From: Nannochloropsis salina CCMP1776
Lineage: Eukaryota > Sar > Eustigmatophyceae > Eustigmatales > Monodopsidaceae
DNA: 64,000 nucleotides
Direction: 5' to 3'
NCBI GenBank assembly: GCA_004565275.1
Contig: SDOX01000021.1
Location: 668,230 to 732,229 of the forward strand
Shown here: positions 57,175 through 64,000 of the stretch, piece by piece
Position numbering within the stretch: position 1 is the first letter of the stretch
Layout of the letters: each line of letters begins with the position of its first letter
The notes under the pieces: generated by a model
What the model was told of the DNA's origin: nothing
Database searches by the model: none
The model's input: the letters and a program-made list of their open reading frames with translations, nothing else
Made by a program: the position numbers and the translations under genes

Positions 57175-57612
57175 TTATACGATCGCTCTCGCCAATCCAA
57201 TGGTGGCAGACACAGCAGAGAACATAAATAGAAAACGTCTATTCGAGTTGACCGGGGGTAATGACGCCCCTTGACTCCATGTGTAAATAGATACAGCAAA
57301 AAAAGTCGCGCTGCCCACCACTTTGCACCTACAAATGTGTGAAAAATGTGCAGGAACGCTGCAACCTTGAAAAAGTTGTTTTGGTCTTTATCAAGAAGGA
57401 ACTTCAACGGGTGTGACATCCGCACGGCATTAGAATTTGCGCAGTAGTAGGTCGAAATGAAAGTGCCGCGCCTCCATCAACAGTATCTAAGAAGCAGCGA
57501 CTTACTTGAGGCAATCGTCTTGATCGGCCACGCTGCTGCTGTCCGTACCGATACTCCTCCGGATACCCTTCCAGGAGGACGCGTCCTTTTCGGTATCGTC
57601 TACATTACTCAT
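57175..57612 (-). CDS. DMAC1/DUF4536-like small membrane protein
   Basis: Two exons, 57612-57506 and 57328-57175, phase 2, 86 residues. The first exon gives a polar N-terminus (MSNVDDTEKDASSWKGIRRS). The second begins after a good acceptor (tttgtag) and completes the motif CLKCKVVG, then a helix (SATFFAVSIYTW), a polar loop and a second helix (FLFMFSAVSATIGLARAIV). A CxxCxxxG motif followed by two helices is the pattern of DMAC1/TMEM261, which is needed to assemble the distal membrane arm of complex I in animals. The frame on the same strand in another register (KFLLDKDQNNFFKVAAFL) looked attractive but could not be joined. The family link is from motif and topology only. Confidence 0.6.
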
Positions 57613-58528
57613 AAATGGACCTGGTCGTTGTTAGATATCCTCACCATTAATACAAAGGTTTGTGGACGTAAAATGATGCCGTCTAGTGGCTCGGCGCCTC
57701 GGAATACATTTATGACCGTACAATACGTCCTTTGAAGACACGTTCGTACCTACGCTCTTCTTTTATGTGGGAAAGGGGTCTTTCAGCACGCGATGCGGGT
57801 CGTCATTCAACAACCAATGAGACAATGTCAAGTGTGAAAAATGTTTTCCTTCTTCAACTTCGCTCTCGATCTATTGTTAATGACCCCGTGTACCATGGAG
57901 TGGACACTGAAGCGCAGCTGGACGCGAGTTGTGCAAACTGTTGGGCAGGTTAGAGCAAAGTTGCGGATAGTTTGCGAGCATGCGAGGCCCCCAGAAAAAG
58001 GACGTGTAGAAGTTGCATGACGTAGCACATAGCCTCCTCAGTCGAAGGGAATCAACCACTTGCCTGTCCCGAAGCATAAGAGGGATTTTTAAATAGCAGA
58101 GCGTCCATGTGTCATATGGCTGACCGATGCGACCGCTCGCATGAGATACGCAAGGAAAAGCACAATTGATTAGGCAACGTACTTCTCTATTTGACATGAT
58201 AGTACGTAGCACGTGGCGGAGAGTGAGAACCGGAGTGTGGAACCATAGGCTAGCCGAAGCGAACCGAGAAGACGGACAAGGTTGCGTGCAACGAGTGGGG
58301 AAATAATCATCGGCCAGTGCATAGATGTCATGTAATTGCTGTGTCCAATAGGCCAGTTGAACACATTTCTGGTCACTGTAGACAAGAGCACTTCGAGTAG
58401 GGCCGTCCCCCAGCGAGGCCTGTCGATCGCTCACACCCTGGGGTGGGCTCAGCCCCGCCTCGCGGCAGTGTCGAAGGAAAGTCATTATACTCACCACAAT
58501 ACGAATATTCCAATCTCCAGGCACAGCA
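57613..58528. other. Intergenic; long minus-strand open frame without support
   Basis: A minus-strand frame from about 58490 (ATG, MTFLRHCREAGLSPP) to 57877 is open for about 200 codons. Its composition (many Cys, His, Arg, no helix pattern) and lack of splice or domain features argue against a gene. It overlaps the promoter region of the Rab gene. Confidence 0.3.
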
Positions 58529-59759
58529 ATGGAAGATATGTCTCCAAATCTAATGTAAGTCTCATGAGGCTGTCTGACTTCTCACTTTCTTGGTCGAAAA
58601 CATAGCTTTCACGCCTCTTAGCGCACCTCACGACGACCCGTATGTGTCTCGTACCGTTCACACGAACAGCACAAGGGCCACGACCACTGTGGCGCCCTCA
58701 CTCCAATCGTCTCCACGCGATAGCAAAGTGAAATCCCGGAACAGGGGCAGCGGCAAGCGAACGGCGGGTTTAAGTCAGAAAACTCTAAACATTGTCAACA
58801 ATCTGCAGCCCGCACCTGCAACGGTGCGTCATGTTATCCTCGCTATCATCACTGGTACACCACTCGTGCATCAACTTTTTTTTTAAAAGTTAAATCATAC
58901 GATTCATTTACCCAAGTTTTCAAAGGAAAGGGACGATGAAGAAGAGGAACGGTTGCTGGCTATGGAAGAAAAAAGAAGGCAAGTGGCAGCCGGTTCGGAT
59001 CCCTCGTCATCCTTGCCCTCCAGCGTTGTAGAATACACCGAGTTCATGAGCATCCGCATCCTGTTGCTAGGAGACTCAGGTAAGTCAAATCTGTCCGTTA
59101 AGAACTTCGAATGCGGCCCACGAGTTCCAAACTCATGCCTCCATTTCTCTGTTTTCGTTTTGTCGAGCTCGTCTAATAATTGTTCCGTACATTCAACAGG
59201 CGTCGGGAAAACTAGCTTAATGATGAGGTATTCTGAGAACGAGTTTGCCCCCTGCCTACTCAGCACAGCGGGTGTAGATTTCAAAGTGCGGCACCTGACA
59301 CTGGAAGAAAGCAAGAGGAAGGTGAAAGTTCAGATCTGGGATACTGCGGGTCAGGAGCGGATGCACGTCATCACCAGAACATACTACAAGGGCAGCCATG
59401 GCATTGCGCTCGTTTATAACCTCACAGATCCAGACTCGTTCAGAAACGTCAACTATTGGATGGCGAATATCCAGCAGCACGCAGGTGATAAAGTCGTGAA
59501 AATCCTCATAGGTAACAAAGCCGACCTCACGGACCGCGCCATTTCTTACGAGCAAGGCGCAGCAATGGCGAAGGAATATGGCTTCATGCATTTTTTCGAA
59601 ACCTCTGCCAAAACCGGCGCCAATGTGCATGGCGCATTTAATGCACTAGCGCTCGACATAGTTCGTCGCATTGAGGAAGCTCAGAACGAGTCAGTAGTCG
59701 CTGCGTTCGGCAATGGAGGGCTAGGAAATAATCCGAAAAAGCAATGTGTCATAGACTGA
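58529..59759 (+). CDS. Rab8-like GTPase with ~105-residue N-terminal extension
   Basis: Four exons: 58529-58554, 58622-58823, 58926-59079 and 59200-59759; phases close to 313 residues against about 205 for a normal Rab. The G domain begins at about 110: ILLLGDSGVGKTSLM (P-loop), STAGVDFKV (switch I threonine), IWDTAGQERMHVITRTYYKG (switch II), IGNKADL and ETSAKTG. Overall pattern is nearest Rab8/10/13/1. The N-terminal part is disordered and basic (SPRDSKVKSRNRGSGKRTAG), then has an acidic helix (ERDDEEEERLLAMEEKRRQV). The C-terminus is KKQCVID, a single cysteine four residues from the end instead of the usual CC or CXC. Rab GTPases control vesicle docking and fusion. Confidence 0.88.
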
Positions 59760-59875
59760 AAGATTTTCTCTATAGAGTGTCTAATAGTGTGGAAGCATGT
59801 ACATCAAATTTTACTTTTTTTAAAAAATGCCAAAGATGATGCTTTGCTTTCTTCAGTCTTCTTGCACACACTTTT

Positions 59876-62800
59876 TTACACGGCGGACAAACCAAAGCAT
59901 GCTTTAAGTGCCTCCTGAACGGCATTTCCATCGAATTCATGCTTCGCCCACTCCCGGGATGGCTCTGCATCTAAAGCGTTAGTCTCACCATACGTAAGAC
60001 GCACCACCCCTGAACCACCAGAATATGAAAGGGGCTTATCAACGGTAAGCAACAGCAGACGACTAGATGCTGCCTGACACGTCACAGCGACACTGTTAAG
60101 CGACCATGGTAAGATGACGAAGTCAAGCTTAGGCCAAATAGAAAGCGTTCTCGCTAGTGTCCTCAATGGATATGCGAGTGCCTCCACGCGCTCTAGGAGC
60201 TTATTGAGGTCACGACACCGGCAAAAATCCTCTTCTATAAGGCGCCATGCTCCATCAACACGGTGCATGACCGAATCGGTGAAAGCCAGATAGAAACGAC
60301 CCCCTTGGTGAGGCGATTGATGCTTGACAACAGACTCTAGCGGGTGCTCAAAAACAGAATGGCACAGCGCACATGCAAGGCCGCCTGAATGCCAAAAGAT
60401 GAGCTTAGGAAGGGGCAAAGGGATCACTTCCCCACTGTCGCTAGGAACGAAATGAGGATGTGCCCGTTGGAGTAAAGCAGCCATCGAGAGAAGTCCGGCA
60501 ACTGCCTTCACAACATCGTTGAGCTTCATGCCAAGAAGTAATGGGTCCCACACTCCTCGAAAACCGAGTCGAATAATATGGGCAGAGTCGTGGTTTCTGT
60601 ACTCAAGCCACCAACCCTCATTTTTGTGTTTAAACATAAACTTGTCATCAAAACTGAAGCGGGGAACCTTCAACGCTGGCAAAACAATATTCCATATCCA
60701 ATCATCGTCTCCATTACACCATACCGACAGAGACTGAAGTTTTCCTTCCTCAATGCTCCTTGTAGAATGTGTCTTTCCCAGGTCCAAATTTAGTTTCTCA
60801 TTTGACAGAAAGTTCTTTAAGGATGTCTCTGTCGGGCAAGCGAAGTCTAGAGCCTGTTTGTGAGAACCAAAATACTGCTTAAGTATGCTCTCAAGATCTT
60901 CATACTCTCTTATTTATTTGCTTCATTGTGTAAACTTACCGTGGCAGCTCCATCAAGCTTCAAACAAGTCTGCATCACTTTTGTTGCCGCAGTCACCACC
61001 TGAGAGAGCCACACTTCATGAGACTTTTCCTCGGCCAAGAAATCGTCCAGCAAATATCGATTTTTGATGTAGGGTAAGGGTGCCATCTTCCGGGACGCGG
61101 AAGCCATTACTAAATATGCATGTGGCGCAATCATCCGCAAATCCGTCCCACAGGATTCAAGTTCTAGGTAACACCACGATTCTCCAACACTCGTTACATC
61201 TGAAGCGAGCTCGCCCGATGCAAGAGCGCTCCTGGAATCCAGCAAGAAGTATATGGAGGACTTATCTCGGGAAATGGATCCTCCCTTTTTGTCCGATTCG
61301 AAACCCTGCTTCGTGTGTGAAAATATTTAAAGGACTTTTCCTCCAAAATTCTCAAGCATTTTCACTCGCACACGAAACCACAAATTGTTCACGATGAAGC
61401 TTTTCCTGAGGGGGGGGGTTATTATACTACCTGTAATTCAAAACACCTTCGATCGCAAACCAGGTCATATGAACCGCTTGCCAGCAATGTCAGATAATTG
61501 AGAAAAATATGCCGAAGTACTCTTTGGAAGACCCCAATAAATGATTCGATAGAAGTAGGATTGATGACGTCTTGTATGGAGGTATGCCACTCATGCAAAA
61601 GGCCCTCCAGTTCTTCAGAGCCGCCACATCTACTATTAATATAGCAAATAGTGTGAGTCCATCAAATTACTTTCAAGAAGTGGCTTCCATTTTTTTGCCA
61701 AATGAAGTATTGCGCTTACCTGCTACAGGAAGCTGTAATAATGATATGTCCTGATTTTCGATCCACACCAAAAGCCAAATAGCTTCCGTAAAAATATAGG
61801 TATAGGCTATTGCCATGCATGGCTATTATGAGGAGTCCTCTCTGGAGCAAAGATTTCACAGTCGTTTCTTGCTTGAGTATGTCGTACACCACCTGTAATC
61901 GGTAGCCTACAAGTATTTCTAAAGCGTTCCGCAAGAGAGAAGGTACTGAAACGCAGGCTTGATAGATAAGCAAGCTAAAAAGTTCTTCGGTTGACTGTTC
62001 AACCGGGCCTGTGTAAGAGATAAGGAATGTGTATCTGCTTTTAAACCGGATTCTATATGCCCATACGCAATGTTTTGATATGTACCTTTTGAAGCTAGTT
62101 GGTACGAGCACCTTGCTCGTAAATGACGCATCTTGTCTTCCCCCGCAAGCCAGACCCGAATGCAGCAGCTTGACATCGTATTTCCCATCCTGAATCCATT
62201 TTCTTCTACCTCTTTTGAATTCGCTGTTGGCAATCTCATCTCTTTCTCTTCTTGATTTAGTCGTAGATCGAGGCCCTTCCAAAAAAGTATGTTCAGGACA
62301 CCTGCCCTTGAGATATCCACCTCCAAATGTCCCGTCCAATATCCTGGGGCGGTAGAGCATTGTCAATAAAAGATAAAAGTACCCTGAAGTAGATTGATAT
62401 TCGCAAATGCCCTAACGTCGTACCTTTTGCGAGCTCTTTGGCCTGAAGAATTAAAACTTCTAACTTCAACGCATTGCAGAATGACTGGCATAGGTTGTAG
62501 GTGTCGCAAATCGGTTGAACATTCCCCTCCTGTATAAGGAGAAACCTCATTATATAATCTCGTTTCACTACAAATAATTGTGCAACGTACCAGCAGGTGC
62601 GCTAAATGAGCGAGTAATGCCTGTATATGCCGCTGTTCCGGTTTCAATACCTCAAAAGCATTGCCGCAGCTCCCGTAACCTCCCTGTATACCATAAAACC
62701 GTCAACTCGTAAAATTTGAGAGCCGAACACCATTCCTTCGCTTATTGTTACCTTGAACGGGAGTTGAAGCTGGAAATCTACGAGTCTCCACCTTGCAAAT

Positions 62801-63867
62801 GGGCTTGGATGTTCAAGCGTCAGGCGCAGGACAAAATTGTCGGCGTCCATCACACGTAAAGTGCCATTTTCGACGCGCGCGCATGTACATTGAGGAGGCA
62901 CTCGCTCGCGAACGATCAGGCTTGACTGAATGGCAAGATTAAGCTTTCGAGGGTACAAAAAAGAGGGACAATTATTCACATGAATATTCCTTACCAGTTG
63001 AGTGTCTGAACATGATCACATCCAAGAATAGTCAAGTGGTTGCTGACGCGTGCTGCAGACTTTTCAGGACATACCTCGCGAAGGAAATGTCTATCTCCTA
63101 GCCAGGTCTTCGACTGTGACAAGTCTATTGCTCTGGTAGTGCCGGAAGTAGAATAGCGGCATAAAGATTAGTGTATTTTGTAATAGCACTCCCAACAAGA
63201 ATGTAGTGAAATTAATGTGTTACCATGACTCTTGTGACAGACAGAAAACATGCCAGACACGTACCTGGAAACGCGAGCAACAGAAGATCCAGCCGCCAAA
63301 ATGTCGATAGCAGCTGCGAAAGCGTAAGGACGGGTGGCCACCTGCTTTCGAAACAAATCTCGGTGTGTGTAGAACAAACGGTCCAAGGCGACGCGAACCT
63401 AAGAGCGAAAAGCATGCACATGTATTACTCGTTTTTAAAAAAATGGAATTGCGTTTAACCACTATGCCTTCTCTCCTCCCGCTTTACAGCCCGCACTTAC
63501 ATGATGAACCTGCATTCCAATAAATACTTTGCCCTCCGTGGCTGTGCAAATGGCATCTTTATGCCTCCAGACCCATTCCAGGAGAACCAGTACCTGTAAA
63601 AGCGCGTGTCGAGCACCGTCCACATAGTTCACTATTTCTTCCCGGCGGTCCACGAAATCTTGACCGGGAAGCTGTGGAAAAAATCAACACGTAGAAGTTA
63701 AGCAGGCGAGACGTAAAATACGTAGGAGTCTAGGCTTCTCGCTACGTTCAGCATCTGGCAAGTGCGTCTTTCCCTTTCTAAACTCTTACCGTGTTCGTGA
63801 TTAAAGCAAACAGTTCCTCGTACGCGCGGTCAACAATTCGGTGAACGAGGTCCGTCAACTTCACCAT
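59876..63867 (-). CDS. MED14: Mediator complex subunit 14
   Basis: Many exons on the minus strand; clear ones are 63867-63790, 63671-63501, 63398-63265, a middle set within about 63140-62644, 62570-61716 and 61245-60910, and the last from about 60790 to 59876. Not all boundaries are resolved. MED14 links Mediator head, middle and tail and is needed for RNA polymerase II transcription. The start MVKLTDLVHRIVDRAYEELF, REEIVNYVDGARHALLQVL, LLEWVWRHK, FVDTADRL-like ALDRLFYTHRDL and YAFAAAIDILAAGS match the MED14 N-terminal domain. RVENGTLRVMDADNFVLRL with ARWRLVDFQLQL corresponds to the wedge region. The large C-terminal part (WWLEYRNHDSAHIIRLGF) is divergent. The gene ends convergently 116 bases from the Rab gene. 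Confidence 0.88.
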
Positions 63868-63958
63868 CTCCTCTCTGATAGGCTAGATGATTAACTTGTC
63901 CAGCCTGAATGCTCTGTCTTTTGTTGCTTACAAGTACGCCTCTGTCAAGGAGGGGCCT

Positions 63959-64000
63959 ATGAATGAGGAAAGGATGCGATTCAAAAAGGTGCGAAACAGC
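63959..64000 (+). CDS. Possible first exon of a divergent gene at right edge
   Basis: An ATG at 63959 opens MNEERMRFKKVRNS to the window end, 91 bases from the MED14 start codon in the opposite direction; a GT after AAAAAG could be a donor. Too short to judge. Confidence 0.2.
   Translation, partial: MNEERMRFKKVRNS

Noticed and set aside
57877-58524. 215-codon minus-strand frame
   Set aside because: Starts with GTG, has Cys/His/Arg-rich text without domains, and covers the Rab promoter; the nearby DMAC1-like exons have better support.

Overview
The window is nuclear DNA of a unicellular alga with a red-type secondary plastid, most likely an ochrophyte (stramenopile) and plausibly a eustigmatophyte of the Nannochloropsis/Microchloropsis kind. 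The reasons are compact genes with short GT-AG introns, near-balanced base composition, and two proteins (carotenoid oxygenase, aspartate-semialdehyde dehydrogenase) that begin with a signal peptide ending just before a phenylalanine, as in the bipartite plastid presequences of these algae. The genus is inference. I saw no CRISPR array, rRNA, tRNA, convincing transposon or viral element.

Layout. 1-9 kb: left-edge fragment of a helical protein (-), carotenoid cleavage oxygenase (+), HEI10/Zip3-like meiotic RING protein (-), plastid aspartate-semialdehyde dehydrogenase (-). 9-16.4 kb: unknown membrane protein (+), short ankyrin protein with a CaaX end (+), small membrane protein (-), enolase (+). 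17-25 kb: guanine deaminase with a large insert (-), NDUFA11-like complex I subunit (-) head-to-head with a 76-residue protein (+), Sec7-PH ARF exchange factor (-). 27-35 kb: RPF1 (+), Tousled-like kinase (+), small mitochondrial protein (-), RING-H2 protein (-). 35-44 kb: a PCNA unloader of the ELG1/ATAD5 family carrying a PIP box, a bromodomain and an IPT/TIG domain (+), an EEF1AKMT4-like methyltransferase (-), exosome subunit RRP43/EXOSC8 (+). 44-64 kb: FAIM-like domain protein with AP-binding DPF motifs (-), PRKRIP1 family protein (-), AP-4 epsilon (+), NADP isocitrate dehydrogenase (-), PSTAIRE CDK (+), DMAC1-like protein (-), Rab8-like GTPase with a long N-terminal extension (+), Mediator subunit MED14 (-).

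Most genes have 2-8 exons. I placed boundaries by hand from GT/AG sites, reading-phase agreement and family similarity; where all phases close and the length fits the family, confidence is high. Several small genes (NDUFA11-like, DMAC1-like, PRKRIP1 N-terminus, first exons of AP-4 epsilon and the Rab) are built from exons too short to show up as long ORFs. Neighbouring genes mostly have unrelated housekeeping roles, as usual in a compact eukaryotic genome. Recurrent themes are mitochondrial respiration (two complex I related proteins, isocitrate dehydrogenase, a mitochondrial membrane protein), replication/cell cycle/meiosis (ELG1, TLK, CDK, HEI10) and membrane traffic (Sec7, AP-4, Rab, DPF-motif protein).

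The strongest candidate for something new is the bromodomain-ELG1-IPT protein at 35.4-40.8 kb: it joins in one chain a chromatin reader and the PCNA unloader that are separate, interacting proteins in animals.
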